Positions 8,259 to 16,301 of a stretch of 18,951 nt of DNA are shown here, piece after piece. The stretch's first letter is position 1, and every line of letters begins with the position of its first letter. The notes beneath the pieces are model-generated. The model made no database searches. It was not told the DNA's origin and saw only the letters and a list, made by a program, of their open reading frames with translations. The stretch comes from Asticcacaulis sp. (GTDB taxonomy: Bacteria; Pseudomonadota; Alphaproteobacteria; Caulobacterales; Caulobacteraceae). The position numbers and the translations under genes were made by a program. The stretch lies in contig NZ_JAIWNX010000254.1 in NCBI RefSeq assembly GCF_020217185.1, positions 1 through 18,951 of the forward strand, written 5' to 3'.

Positions 8259-9743
8259 CTACGCCACCAGGGCTTCGACATTTTCCTTCACCTCTTCAGA
8301 GGCTTGCGTCACGTCGTTAAAGGTGGTGCTCAGGTGACTGAGTTTTTGATCGATCTCATGCACCGCAGTCACGGCGGCCTGCATATTGCCCGATATCTCA
8401 GCGCTGACGGCGTTTTGCTGCTCGATAGCCGAGGCGACCCCGGCGACATTGTCCATTACCGCCGTCATGCTGGAGGTAATGATGCCCAGCGCGCCCACCA
8501 CCTCGGTCGTCACCGTCTGCATGTTGGCGATTTCTTTCGAGATGGTTTCCGTGGAGCGCGCCGCCTGATTGGCCAGCGACTTGACCTCAGACGCCACGAC
8601 GGCAAAGCCACGGCCCGCCTCGCCCGCGCGCGCCGACTCAATGGTGGCATTCAGCGCCAGAAGATTGATCTGGCTGGCGATTTCACGGATCATTTCGACC
8701 ACATTGTTCATCGAGGTCGCTGAGTCATTGAGCGCCCCGGCAGACTTCCCGGCCCCTTCGGCGTGGCGGAAGATGCCTTCGACGCTTTCGCGCGCCTGCC
8801 CCATATTGCCGGCGATTTCCTTGACGCTGGCGCTCAGTTCCTCAGACGCCGCCGCTACGGCATTGACCACCGAGCCGGTTTCTGTCGAGGCCGTCGAGGC
8901 CGTGGCCGCCATCTGTGTCGCTTCGACCATCTGTTTGACGACGCCGTTCAACTGACGATCGACCTCACGGCTCAGTTGTTCATTGCGAAGACGGCGTTTG
9001 ACGGCCTCGGTCGTGTCGGTAGCGAACTTGACCACCTTGATGACCGCACCGGTGTCGTCAAAAACCGGATTGTAGGAGGCTTGGATATAGACCTCCTTGC
9101 CGCCCTTCCCCAGACGCCGGTATTCCGCCGCCTGAAACTCACCGCGTTGCAGCCGCTCCCAGAACTGACGATATTCCGCCGATTGCGCGTATTGCGGTTC
9201 GCAGAAGAGGCGGTGATGCTGACCGACAATCTCCTTGAGACTATAGCCCAGGGTTTTCAGGAAATTGTCATTGGCGGTCAGAATCTCGCCCTGCGGCGTG
9301 AATTCGATCACCGCCTGAGCGCGGGAAATGGCTTCGACCTTGCCCGCATGATCAAGGGATTTCGCCTTGGCCTCGGTGATATCGGCAGCGAGCTTCACCA
9401 CCCGCACGACCTTGCCGCTCTTGTCCTTGACGGGGTTGTAGCTGGCCTGAAGCCAGACGATCTTGCCATGATTGCCGATGCGCTTGAATTCGCCCGCCTG
9501 AAAGCGTCCGGCGGCCAGATCGCTCCAGAAATGGCGATAGGCCTCCGACTGCACATAGTCGGGCAGGCAAAAGAGTCTGTGATGCTGACCGACCACTTCG
9601 CGCTCGCTATAGCCCACAGCCGCCAGAAAATTGGCATTGGCCGAAATGATCTTGCCGTCCGGTGTGAACTGGATGATCGCCTGCGATGTATCCAATGCGT
9701 CAAGTACAGCCTTATCCAGGCTGGTGTTTGAACCGAAAAACAC
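8259..9743 (-). CDS. soluble PAS-PAS methyl-accepting chemotaxis protein (BdlA-like)
   Basis: This is a chemoreceptor-type signalling protein of 494 residues with no membrane helix. Two PAS domains occupy about residues 10-125 and 132-245. They resemble each other closely (both carry Val-Gly-Gln-His-His-Arg-Leu-Phe-Cys and Gln-Ala-Ser-Tyr-Asn-Pro-Val). An MCP signalling coiled coil follows, with its hairpin tip around [13 protein letters not shown]. This layout matches BdlA and other cytoplasmic PAS receptors, which sense redox, oxygen or small ligands and signal to CheA/CheW. There is no C-terminal CheR-binding pentapeptide. I chose the GTG at 9743 (Met-Phe-Phe-Gly-Ser) with GGTGG six bases upstream. 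A TTG at 9794 is possible but adds unlikely sequence. The ligand cannot be read from the sequence. Its position beside an oxygen-reductase locus is suggestive only. Confidence 0.9.
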   Translation of the reverse strand: MFFGSNTSLDKAVLDALDTSQAIIQFTPDGKIISANANFLAAVGYSEREVVGQHHRLFCLPDYVQSEAYRHFWSDLAAGRFQAGEFKRIGNHGKIVWLQASYNPVKDKSGKVVRVVKLAADITEAKAKSLDHAGKVEAISRAQAVIEFTPQGEILTANDNFLKTLGYSLKEIVGQHHRLFCEPQYAQSAEYRQFWERLQRGEFQAAEYRRLGKGGKEVYIQASYNPVFDDTGAVIKVVKFATDTTEAVKRRLRNEQLSREVDRQLNGVVKQMVEATQMAATASTASTETGSVVNAVAAASEELSASVKEIAGNMGQARESVEGIFRHAEGAGKSAGALNDSATSMNNVVEMIREIASQINLLALNATIESARAGEAGRGFAVVASEVKSLANQAARSTETISKEIANMQTVTTEVVGALGIITSSMTAVMDNVAGVASAIEQQNAVSAEISGNMQAAVTAVHEIDQKLSHLSTTFNDVTQASEEVKENVEALVA

Positions 9744-9862
9744 TTTAATCCACCCTATCCCTACGCGGACACGTTGGCGTCCGCTCAGCCTCAACTTACC
9801 GCAGCTTCAAGGCTCTTTCCGGCCTCTGTTGCATCACTGCGCCTGATTTTGGGGCACAAACC

Positions 9863-9888
9863 TTAACACGTCGATAACGCCATTATCG
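9863..9888. promoter_or_regulatory. CtrA-like box and overlapping small inverted repeat
   Basis: TTAA at 9863-9866, seven bases, then ATAAC at 9874-9878 matches the CtrA consensus TTAA-N7-TTAAC at all but one position. It lies about 120 bases upstream of the chemoreceptor start. Overlapping it, CGATAA (9872-9877) and TTATCG (9883-9888) form a 6-bp inverted repeat that could instead close the LuxR-type transcript ending at 9926. Both readings are tentative; the rest of the 182-base gap 9744-9925 holds nothing else I recognise. Confidence 0.35.
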
Positions 9889-9925
9889 TTAGTAGGGTCT
9901 TTACGCCCCACTACGTAGGTGTCGC

Positions 9926-10666
9926 TCAGGCGATCACCTTGCGGCGCAAGGCTTCGGCCACCGCGTGGGTGCGCCCGCGCACGCCCATCTTCTTCGCCGC
10001 CGACTTGGCATAGGTATAGATGGTATCGGTGGCATAGCCCGTCACCTGATGGATGGCGGGCACCTCAAGACCATCGGCAAAGTGTTTGAGGCAGGCCAGT
10101 TCGCCCTCGGACAGACCCAGATGCTGGTTCATGGCACTGAGAAGCTGATCCGACAGTTCGGCGTGCACCACGCGCGTCGTCATTTCGAGGATGAATTTTT
10201 CGTGATCACTAAACGGCGTGGTCCGGCAGAAGGTCACGCCGCCGAAGCGGTGTTCGCCATTGAAAAAACCGACGGCGCTGCGCGTCGTGATATCGAACTG
10301 CCGCTCCAGTTGCCGGATGCGCTCGACGCCGGGCCCGGTCAGCACGTCGGGCCCCAGATCGTGCCAGCTACCCCAATGCTGCTCCGCCGTCATCAGGTAG
10401 GACATGGGGTCCTGATGATAGAGCTTTTCAGTGAGGAACAGGCGGATAAACGCTTCCGGCATATCCGAAGCCAGCATGACGCCGCGCCCCACGCCCAGTC
10501 CGAAAAAGGCCATGCCCGACATGGCAAAGCTGTCGAAAGGCACGATCTGGCGCAGGGTTTCCATCAGCGGGTGCCGGGCGTGCGTGCGCCCGAACTGATT
10601 GGCGATCACTTCCATCGCTGCCTGCCGGGCGGGGTCCGCGACGCGCTTGGAGATATAGCTGGGCAT
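9926..10666 (-). CDS. LuxR-family transcriptional regulator
   Basis: This 246-residue regulator has a C-terminal LuxR helix-turn-helix at about residues 183-246. It begins Leu-Gly-Leu-Ser-Glu-Gly-Glu-Leu and ends Lys-Met-Gly-Val-Arg-Gly-Arg-Thr-His-Ala-Val-Ala-Glu-Ala. The N-terminal 170 residues have the size of an autoinducer-binding domain. They contain Tyr-His-Gln-Asp-Pro (83-87) and Trp98/Trp101, placed roughly like conserved acyl-homoserine-lactone contacts, but the match is incomplete, so the ligand is unknown. No luxI-type gene is in the window. The ATG at 10666 was chosen because GGACGGGAC precedes it; a TTG at 10729 is the alternative. It is on the same strand as the esterase upstream (126-base gap containing an inverted repeat) and is probably transcribed on its own. 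Confidence 0.85.
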   Translation of the reverse strand: MPSYISKRVADPARQAAMEVIANQFGRTHARHPLMETLRQIVPFDSFAMSGMAFFGLGVGRGVMLASDMPEAFIRLFLTEKLYHQDPMSYLMTAEQHWGSWHDLGPDVLTGPGVERIRQLERQFDITTRSAVGFFNGEHRFGGVTFCRTTPFSDHEKFILEMTTRVVHAELSDQLLSAMNQHLGLSEGELACLKHFADGLEVPAIHQVTGYATDTIYTYAKSAAKKMGVRGRTHAVAEALRRKVIA

Positions 10667-10745
10667 GTCCCGTCCGATTCGAAGAAAAACCAGTCCGGTT
10701 ACACTTATACCGCGAACACGACTTTGCAATCGTCTTCACCCGCCA

Positions 10746-10772
10746 AACGCCAACATTTCATCTTGTGGCGTT
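10746..10772. promoter_or_regulatory. inverted repeat between esterase and LuxR-type gene
   Basis: AACGCCA (10746-10752) and TGGCGTT (10766-10772) form a perfect 7-bp inverted repeat with a 13-base spacer, 19 bases beyond the esterase stop and 80 bases upstream of the LuxR-type start. It has no T run on the - strand, so it is either a weak esterase terminator or an operator for the LuxR-type gene. Confidence 0.4.
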
Positions 10773-10791
10773 AACGCTCCGACGTCTGAGC

Positions 10792-11925
10792 TTATTTACG
10801 GGCTTGCGTAAACAGCACTGCCGACTCCGTCTGCGCCTTTTGCGCCTCAGGGACATAGGCCGTGGTTTGCAGGAAGGCGTGGATCAGGCTGGGGTAGTGC
10901 AGGCGTTTGACCGCCACCCCCGCCCCGCTCAGCTTATCGGCAAAGGCGCGCTGCGAGTCTTTCAGCGGATCGAAACCGGCCGTGACGATCACCGTGGCCG
11001 GCAGGCCTTTCAGGTCGGCCTGCATCGGCGAGGCGTCTTCGGCAGGTGGCGTTGTGCCGGCGGGATAGACCTGCGCCGCCAGATACTCCAGATTGTCGGC
11101 GTCAAGGCCGTAGCCGCTACCCAGCTCCGTCATCGACGGATAGCTGTTCACCCGATCCACCCCCGGATAGTAGAGCAGAAGCCCCGTCGGACGGACTGCC
11201 GCCTTTTTCTGTTTCAGCGCCACCGACAGGGCCAGCGTCCCTCCGGCGCTGTCGCCGCCTAGGCTCAGGCGTTTCACGTCCCCGCCAAACTCTTTGGCGT
11301 GCGCGGCGACCCACGCCCAGGCGTCTTCGGCGTCCTGATGCGCCGCCGGGTACGGGTGTTCGGGGGCCAGCCGATAGCCGGGGGCGACCACGATCATCTT
11401 CAGGTCGCGCGCCAGCGCCCGCAGGCTGGGGTCAAAGGCGTCGAGGCTGCCGAACATAAAGCCGCCGCCGTGATAATAGACCAGAACGGGGGCGGATTTG
11501 ACGCCCTGCAAGGCCGCCGGGACGAAGATACGCACCGGCAAATCGCCGCCGCGCGTCGGGATGCTCCGGTCGCTGGCCAGTACCCCTTCGACGGGCGCGG
11601 TGCGCGTCGCCCAGTAGCGATTGAGCGCGGCGCGCGTGGCGTTGCGCCCGGCCTCAGTGGCATAGACGGCGCGCATCTGCGCCTTGACGGCAGGCGTCGC
11701 CACCGGGCGCGTCACGTTTTCGAGCACGTATTGCAGACGCGCATCAAGCGCGTGGCCCTCCGACACTTCGCGCGGCCCTTTGAGGTGGGCGATAAACCAC
11801 GCCTCATCCTGCTGCATGAAGGCGACGGCCTGCGCCTCGACAGGCGTCGGCACGATGGGTTCAGCCGCCAGCGGCGTGGTCATAAGGCAGACTCCGACGG
11901 TCAGGACAGGCAGCAGGCGTTTCAT
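10792..11925 (-). CDS. exported alpha/beta-hydrolase esterase (HSL / family IV type)
   Basis: This 377-residue esterase belongs to the hormone-sensitive-lipase group, which hydrolyses short-chain esters. Residues 1-21 form a signal peptide (Lys-Arg, hydrophobic core, Ala-Ala cleavage area), so it probably acts in the periplasm or outside. Family motifs are the oxyanion-hole His152-Gly-Gly-Gly, nucleophile Ser226 in Gly-Gly-Asp-Ser-Ala-Gly-Gly, and the remaining triad residues Asp319 (Gly-Phe-Asp-Pro-Leu) and His349 (Ile-His-Ala-Phe). The ATG at 11925 has GGAG about ten bases upstream. A TTG further upstream would destroy the signal peptide arrangement. It lies 81 bases behind the TetR gene on the same strand, and that gap carries a copy of the shared palindrome (11990-12005). 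The natural ester is not deducible; membership in a hydroxybutyrate pathway is inferred from regulation and neighbours. Confidence 0.9.
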   Translation of the reverse strand: MKRLLPVLTVGVCLMTTPLAAEPIVPTPVEAQAVAFMQQDEAWFIAHLKGPREVSEGHALDARLQYVLENVTRPVATPAVKAQMRAVYATEAGRNATRAALNRYWATRTAPVEGVLASDRSIPTRGGDLPVRIFVPAALQGVKSAPVLVYYHGGGFMFGSLDAFDPSLRALARDLKMIVVAPGYRLAPEHPYPAAHQDAEDAWAWVAAHAKEFGGDVKRLSLGGDSAGGTLALSVALKQKKAAVRPTGLLLYYPGVDRVNSYPSMTELGSGYGLDADNLEYLAAQVYPAGTTPPAEDASPMQADLKGLPATVIVTAGFDPLKDSQRAFADKLSGAGVAVKRLHYPSLIHAFLQTTAYVPEAQKAQTESAVLFTQARK

Positions 11926-11989
11926 GTGGCGTCTCCCGATTGTGTTTTTGAGGAGAATGACCGCATCCCCCGCCGGGCGCAATGCAAAA

Positions 11990-12005
11990 TTCAACAGCCG
12001 TGGAA
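11990..12005. promoter_or_regulatory. putative TetR operator, esterase promoter copy
   Basis: TTCAACAGCCGTGGAA differs by one base from the perfect palindrome at 12874-12889. It lies 64 bases upstream of the esterase start and directly after the TetR stop codon. I could not recognise a clear -35/-10 pair around it. Confidence 0.6.
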
Positions 12006-12006
12006 C

Positions 12007-12714
12007 TTATGCCCTCGCTGCCGCCTTTGCGCGGTCTTCCATGGCCTGAAACGCCCCCAGATGGAAGCTGATCAGGTGCTCATAGGCGTCTTCGGCGTCG
12101 TCCGAGCGGCACAGGCCGTTCGACAGGTGGTCAATGCGCCCGGTCGAGGCCATGGTCAGGGTCAAAGCCCCCGACAGGCAATGATAACCCCAGTACAGCT
12201 CGCGGTCAGCGACGTGCGGCAGGACGCGGCGCAGGGCGTCGATGAATTTGAGGATCAGGCGGTCGAAATGCGTGGTCATCATCGGGGCCAGCACGCCCGA
12301 CGAATTGACCTGCGCCACCAGCCGGCAATAGTTGCGAAAGCCCGGATCGGCGGCGGCGTGCATGGTCTGCACCGGCACGATAAAGGCGCGCAGGATCGAC
12401 TCCAGAGTGGGCGCCTCTTCGCTGTCCATCACCGTGCGCAAGGCCGCCTCACGCCGGTCGTTGAGCACCAAAGCCCGCCGCCCGAAGACAGCATCATAAA
12501 GCCCTTGCTTGGACTCGAAATAGTAGTTGGGCAGAGCCACATCGACGCCCGCCGCCTGTGCCACCTGACGCACCGTCACCCCGTCAAACCCGTGCTGTGA
12601 GAACAGGGCCTCGGCCGCATCCAGCACCAGATCGCGGCGCGAGGGCGCATCCGACACCTTGCGGCGGCCCTTGGGGCTTTTGACGATCGGTTCAGGGGTA
12701 GAGGCGGGCGGCAT
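12007..12714 (-). CDS. TetR/AcrR-family transcriptional regulator
   Basis: This 235-residue regulator has a TetR DNA-binding domain at about residues 27-72, including Val-Thr-Val-Arg-Gln-Val-Ala-Gln-Ala-Ala-Gly-Val and the family-typical Asn-Tyr-Tyr-Phe-Glu-Ser-Lys-Gln-Gly-Leu-Tyr. The remaining 160 residues form the ligand-binding and dimerisation part. Its Arg-Leu-Val-Ala-Gln stretch resembles regulators of the CecR/PsrA sort, but this is impression only. The ATG at 12714 was chosen. The ATG at 12795 would add a basic, unlikely N-terminus translated from a region full of palindromes. It is divergent from the alpha/beta hydrolase and upstream of the esterase. The repeated 16-bp palindromes at both borders and near bdhA are its probable binding sites. 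Its ligand is likely a pathway intermediate, which is inference. Confidence 0.92.
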   Translation of the reverse strand: MPPASTPEPIVKSPKGRRKVSDAPSRRDLVLDAAEALFSQHGFDGVTVRQVAQAAGVDVALPNYYFESKQGLYDAVFGRRALVLNDRREAALRTVMDSEEAPTLESILRAFIVPVQTMHAAADPGFRNYCRLVAQVNSSGVLAPMMTTHFDRLILKFIDALRRVLPHVADRELYWGYHCLSGALTLTMASTGRIDHLSNGLCRSDDAEDAYEHLISFHLGAFQAMEDRAKAAARA

Positions 12715-12775
12715 GTATCCACGGGATGAGATTCGATGATGGTTCCGTCTAACACAGGCGCGCAGATGGCGAAAA

Positions 12776-12855
12776 GGAAAACGTTTTCCACGCATTCGTC
12801 TGCGAATACAGGGTGCGCCGATTTGGCCACAACAAAGTTAATTTCTACGGAAATT
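12776..12855. promoter_or_regulatory. cluster of palindromes upstream of the TetR gene
   Basis: Three perfect inverted repeats lie in the 246-base divergent gap. GGAAAACGTTTTCC (12776-12789) has the central CG and symmetry common to LacI-family operators. ATTCG-TCTG-CGAAT lies at 12794-12807. AATTTC-TACG-GAAATT lies at 12840-12855. None resembles the TTCAACA palindrome, so a second regulator may act here. The rest of the gap holds the hydrolase promoter and leader. Confidence 0.45.
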
Positions 12856-12867
12856 GAATTTAGCGGC

Positions 12868-12896
12868 TTGACATTCAACAGCCGTTGAAAAATCCT
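12868..12896 (+). promoter_or_regulatory. promoter with embedded TetR operator for hydrolase-receptor unit
   Basis: A consensus -35 TTGACA at 12868-12873 is followed by a 17-base spacer and a weak -10, AATCCT, at 12891-12896. The perfect palindrome TTCAACAGCCGTTGAA (12874-12889) fills the spacer almost exactly. That is a classic arrangement for repression by promoter occlusion. The hydrolase start is 64 bases further on. Confidence 0.65.
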
Positions 12897-12960
12897 CTGA
12901 TTACCGGCCCGCACACAGAAGCCGGACCTACACGGGAAAAACAGCACAGGACACAATGCC

Positions 12961-13851
12961 ATGTCGGCAGGGTTAACCTACGACGACGTGACCTATCGCA
13001 GCGGCGCAGATTCGCTGGGCAGCGGACGGCTGAGCCTGTACGCCCGCGACTACAACCCGACGGCTGAGCGCGCGGTGTTCTGCCTGCACGGCCTGACGCG
13101 CAACAGCGCCGATTTCGAGCCGCTGATGGCGCACCTGCCCGCCGATCATCGCTTTATCATCCCCGATCAGCGCGGACGCGGGCGCTCCGACTATGACAGC
13201 GAACCAGCCCACTATGCGCTCGGCGTCTATGTGCAGGACATGCTGGCCCTGATGGCGCATCTGGGGGTGGAGCGCGCCACCTTTATCGGTACGTCTATGG
13301 GCGGGCTGATCTCGATGCTGCTGGCCGCCACCGCGCCGCAGTCCGTGCGCGGCATCGTCCTCAACGATATTGGTCCGAAGCTGTCGCCCGAAGGGCTGGA
13401 ACGCATCCGCGGCTATGTCGGCAAAGGGAAACCGGTCACCACCTGGGCTGACGCTGCGGAAAACACCCGCCTGATCAATGCCGAAGCCTTCCCCGGTTTC
13501 GGCCCGGATGAGTGGATGGCCTTTGCGCGCCGCACCCATGTGGAGGTCGAAGGCCGCCCCGTCCCCGCTTACGATCCGGCCATAGCGGCCGGCATGGCAC
13601 CGGGCAGTCAGGCCGTCGCCCCGCCCGAACTGTGGGACCTGTGGGCCGGGCTGAAAGACATACCCGTCCTTGCCCTGCGCGGGGCCCTGTCCGACCTCTT
13701 GTCGGCGGAGGCCTTGCAGCGCATGGCCGACACCCACCCGCAGACGCGCACCGTCACCGTCCCCGACCGGGGTCATGCGCCCCTGCTGGACGAACCGGCG
13801 GCCCTGTCGGCCATCCAAGCCTTTTTACGGGAACAGGCCCTGCGCCCCTGA
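12961..13851 (+). CDS. cytoplasmic alpha/beta hydrolase
   Basis: This 296-residue alpha/beta-fold hydrolase has no signal peptide. The HG oxyanion motif is at 43-44 (Leu-His-Gly-Leu-Thr-Arg), nucleophile Ser112 is in Gly-Thr-Ser-Met-Gly-Gly, and the probable acid is Asp245. The catalytic His272 is in Asp-Arg-Gly-His-Ala-Pro. The strand-4 region Asp-Gln-Arg-Gly-Arg-Gly-Arg-Ser is typical of this superfamily, which includes lactonases, haloperoxidase-like esterases and intracellular 3-hydroxybutyrate-oligomer hydrolases. Substrate cannot be read from motifs. The start has AGGA about ten bases upstream. It is the first gene after the operator-containing promoter, is divergent from the TetR gene, and is followed after 63 bases by the TonB-dependent receptor, so the two probably form an operon. 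A role in cutting the imported ester is inferred. Confidence 0.88.
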   Translation: MSAGLTYDDVTYRSGADSLGSGRLSLYARDYNPTAERAVFCLHGLTRNSADFEPLMAHLPADHRFIIPDQRGRGRSDYDSEPAHYALGVYVQDMLALMAHLGVERATFIGTSMGGLISMLLAATAPQSVRGIVLNDIGPKLSPEGLERIRGYVGKGKPVTTWADAAENTRLINAEAFPGFGPDEWMAFARRTHVEVEGRPVPAYDPAIAAGMAPGSQAVAPPELWDLWAGLKDIPVLALRGALSDLLSAEALQRMADTHPQTRTVTVPDRGHAPLLDEPAALSAIQAFLREQALRP

Positions 13852-13914
13852 TCCGGGCGTTGGTCGCTGCCGCCTCAAGTATGCGTTTCAACTATAAACC
13901 TACAGGGAAACCCC

Positions 13915-16179
13915 ATGAAACAGACCTTCAAACCCTTGCTGATGGCTTCCGTCGCCAGCCTCGGCACCCTTCTCGCCCTCGCCGCGCCGCAGGCCTTTGC
14001 CCAAACCGCACCCCAACCCGCCGCCTCCGCCGATGAGGTGACCGACGTCGTCGTCACCGCCCGCCGCCGCGCCGAAACCCTGAAAGACGTGCCGATCGCC
14101 GTCTCCACCTTCTCTTCGGCCAAGCTGGACCAGACCGGCGCGCAGGACATCACCGCGCTTCAGCAGCAAGCCCCCAACATGACGCTTCAGGTGGCGCGCG
14201 GCTCCAACTCGACGCTGATCGCCTTCATTCGCGGCGTGGGTCAGCAGGACCCGCTGTGGGGCTTTGAACCGGGCGTCGGCCTCTATGTCGATGACGTCTA
14301 TGTGGCGCGTCCGCAAGGCGCCGTGCTCGACATCTATGACGTGCAGCGCGTCGAAGTGCTGCGCGGTCCGCAAGGCACCCTCTATGGCCGCAACACCATT
14401 GGCGGCGCCATCAAATACGTCACCAAGCCGCTGGACATGACCTCGCCCACCTTTATGGCGCGCGGTTCGCTGGGCAGCTATAATCAACGCGATCTGGTTC
14501 TGACCGGCTCGATCCCCCTGACGGATCAGTTCGCGGTCGGCGCGGCGATTGCCAAATATAACCGCGACGGTTTCGGCAAGAACCTGTTCACCGGCGCTGA
14601 GCACTACAACAAGGACGTCACCGCCGTCCGCCTGAGCGCTGAATATAACCCGACGGACAAGCTGTCGCTGCGCCTCGCCTATGACCGCACACAGGACGAT
14701 TCCAACGCCCGACATGGTCACCGCGAAACCCCGGCCCTCAATTCGGTGGGCGGCCCGCTCTATACCGGCACGCAGGCCGTGTGGAACACGCCGCCAGCCG
14801 ATCCCTATGACACCTATGCGGGTCTGGGCGACAAGAACAAGGTCGAAACCGACGGCGTGTCGCTGACGGCGGAATACAAGATCTCGGACAAGCTGACCTT
14901 CAAGTCGATCTCGGCCGTGCGTTCGGGTGAGACGGCGACGAAGATCGACTTCGACAACACGCCGGGCGGCTTCATGGACGTGCCGGCCAAGTACGAAGAC
15001 ACGCAGGCGACGCAGGAACTTCAGTTCACCTATGGCGGCGAACGCTGGTCGTGGGTGGCCGGTCTCTTCTATCTCAACAGTACGGCATCGGGCGCGTTCG
15101 ACACCACCATCCTCGGCAATGCGGCCACCACCCTGACCCAGGGCAAGGTGCGCACCAACTCCATCGCCGCCTTTGCCGACTTTAACTACAAGCTGACGGA
15201 CAAGTGGTCGCTGTCGTTCGGCGGCCGTTACACCAAGGACAACAAGCGCGGCACCGTCTATCGTGCCAACTATGCCGGAGCCCCCTCGCCCGTCTTCGGC
15301 GGCACAGGGGCCGTCACCCTGCTGCGCTCGAACTACTCCAACGACAAATCGTTCGACAAGTTCACGCCGCGCGTTTCGCTGTCCTACGCCTTTACTCCGG
15401 CCCTGACCGGCTATGCGGCCATCTCCGAAGGCTTCAAGTCCGGCGGCTTTGACATGCGCGGCGACGTCATCCTGACGCCCTCGACCGTCAATGGCTACAA
15501 TCCGGAAACCGTGCTGAGCAAGGAAATCGGCCTGAAAGGCACCACCTTTGACGGCCGGATGAACTTCACTCTGGCCGTCTTCGACTCGAAGTACGACGAC
15601 ATGCAGATCACCCGTCAGACCCCGGTGGGCGCGACGGTGGCGTCTCAGGTCGAAAACGCCGGTAAGGCCTCGATCCGCGGCGCGGAATTCGAAGGGACGC
15701 TGCGCTTTACGGACAAGCTGACCGGCAATTTCGCGCTTGGCTATACGGGCGCGGATTTTGACGAATTCATCAGCTACAACGTGCTGACCGCGTCTTACGT
15801 CAATCTGGCCGGTGTCTATAACTTCCAGATGACGCCGGAATGGACCAACAATTTCGGCCTCACCTACAAGACCGACGCCTTCGGCGGCTCGCTGGTCGTG
15901 TCGCCGCAGGCCAGCTACCGCTCCGACATGCAGATGTTCGAAGCGGCCAATGCTGCCCTCGATCAGAAGGCCTACTGGCTCTATGATATGGGCGTCACCT
16001 GGACCGCGCCGGGCGCCAAATACAAGGTCGGCCTCTATGGCCGCAACCTCGGCGATGAGCGCTACCGCACGGGCGGCTATAACTTCCCCAGCAGCGTCTC
16101 GCCGCTGTTCGGCAACTCGGTGTCGGCCTTCTACGGCGCGCCGCGCACCGTGACGCTTACTCTGGAATATCGTTACTAG
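13915..16179 (+). CDS. TonB-dependent outer-membrane receptor
   Basis: This 754-residue receptor imports a specific substrate across the outer membrane using TonB energy. Residues 1-29 are a signal peptide ending Ala-Phe-Ala. A TonB-box-like Glu-Val-Thr-Asp-Val-Val-Val-Thr-Ala follows at about 40-48. The plug domain (about 55-170) contains Ile-Arg-Gly-Val-Gly, Tyr-Val-Asp-Asp-Val-Tyr and Val-Leu-Arg-Gly-Pro-Gln-Gly-Thr-Leu-Tyr-Gly-Arg-Asn. The rest is a beta barrel of alternating strands ending Thr-Leu-Glu-Tyr-Arg-Tyr. It lacks an extended N-terminal signalling domain, so it is not a sigma-regulator transducer. This plug type is common in caulobacters and sphingomonads for carbon compounds rather than siderophores. 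AGGGAAA precedes the ATG by about five bases. It sits behind the hydrolase and ends at a clear terminator. The substrate is unknown. Confidence 0.95.
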   Translation: MKQTFKPLLMASVASLGTLLALAAPQAFAQTAPQPAASADEVTDVVVTARRRAETLKDVPIAVSTFSSAKLDQTGAQDITALQQQAPNMTLQVARGSNSTLIAFIRGVGQQDPLWGFEPGVGLYVDDVYVARPQGAVLDIYDVQRVEVLRGPQGTLYGRNTIGGAIKYVTKPLDMTSPTFMARGSLGSYNQRDLVLTGSIPLTDQFAVGAAIAKYNRDGFGKNLFTGAEHYNKDVTAVRLSAEYNPTDKLSLRLAYDRTQDDSNARHGHRETPALNSVGGPLYTGTQAVWNTPPADPYDTYAGLGDKNKVETDGVSLTAEYKISDKLTFKSISAVRSGETATKIDFDNTPGGFMDVPAKYEDTQATQELQFTYGGERWSWVAGLFYLNSTASGAFDTTILGNAATTLTQGKVRTNSIAAFADFNYKLTDKWSLSFGGRYTKDNKRGTVYRANYAGAPSPVFGGTGAVTLLRSNYSNDKSFDKFTPRVSLSYAFTPALTGYAAISEGFKSGGFDMRGDVILTPSTVNGYNPETVLSKEIGLKGTTFDGRMNFTLAVFDSKYDDMQITRQTPVGATVASQVENAGKASIRGAEFEGTLRFTDKLTGNFALGYTGADFDEFISYNVLTASYVNLAGVYNFQMTPEWTNNFGLTYKTDAFGGSLVVSPQASYRSDMQMFEAANAALDQKAYWLYDMGVTWTAPGAKYKVGLYGRNLGDERYRTGGYNFPSSVSPLFGNSVSAFYGAPRTVTLTLEYRY

Positions 16180-16205
16180 ACAAGAGATTAAGGTCTGTAT
16201 CCTGA

Positions 16206-16246
16206 CCTCTCTCCCGTGGCACCCTACGGGGGGAGAGGTTCTTTTT
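16206..16246 (+). terminator. intrinsic terminator after the TonB-dependent receptor
   Basis: CCTCTCTCCCGT (16206-16217) pairs with 16226-16238, with one bulged G and one G-T pair. The loop is 8 bases, and TTCTTTTT follows (16239-16246). It starts 27 bases after the receptor stop and separates that gene from the MFS permease. Confidence 0.85.
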
Positions 16247-16301
16247 CCGAGCGCATTCGTCGACTCAGTTGAGCCGCCGCATGGCTCTCATCTTTTGCAA
16301 C

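Noticed and set aside
9744..9794. TTG start for the chemoreceptor at 9794
   Set aside because: GTG at 9743 has a better spaced ribosome binding site and gives the Met-Phe-Phe-Gly start usual in similar PAS receptors.
11299..12600. Long + strand open frame across the esterase and TetR genes
   Set aside because: It covers two well-supported - strand genes and their gap and has no recognisable domain.
12715..12795. Longer TetR reading from the ATG at 12795
   Set aside because: The added residues are Arg/His-rich, precede the normal TetR N-terminus and are encoded by a stretch containing a perfect palindrome; not fully excluded.
13887..13892. TTCAAC half-site before the TonB receptor
   Set aside because: No matching second half is present; a lone six-base match is expected by chance.
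16271..16287. GAGCC-N7-GGCTC inverted repeat before the MFS gene
   Set aside because: Five-base arms in GC-rich DNA are too short to support a call, and no second copy was seen.
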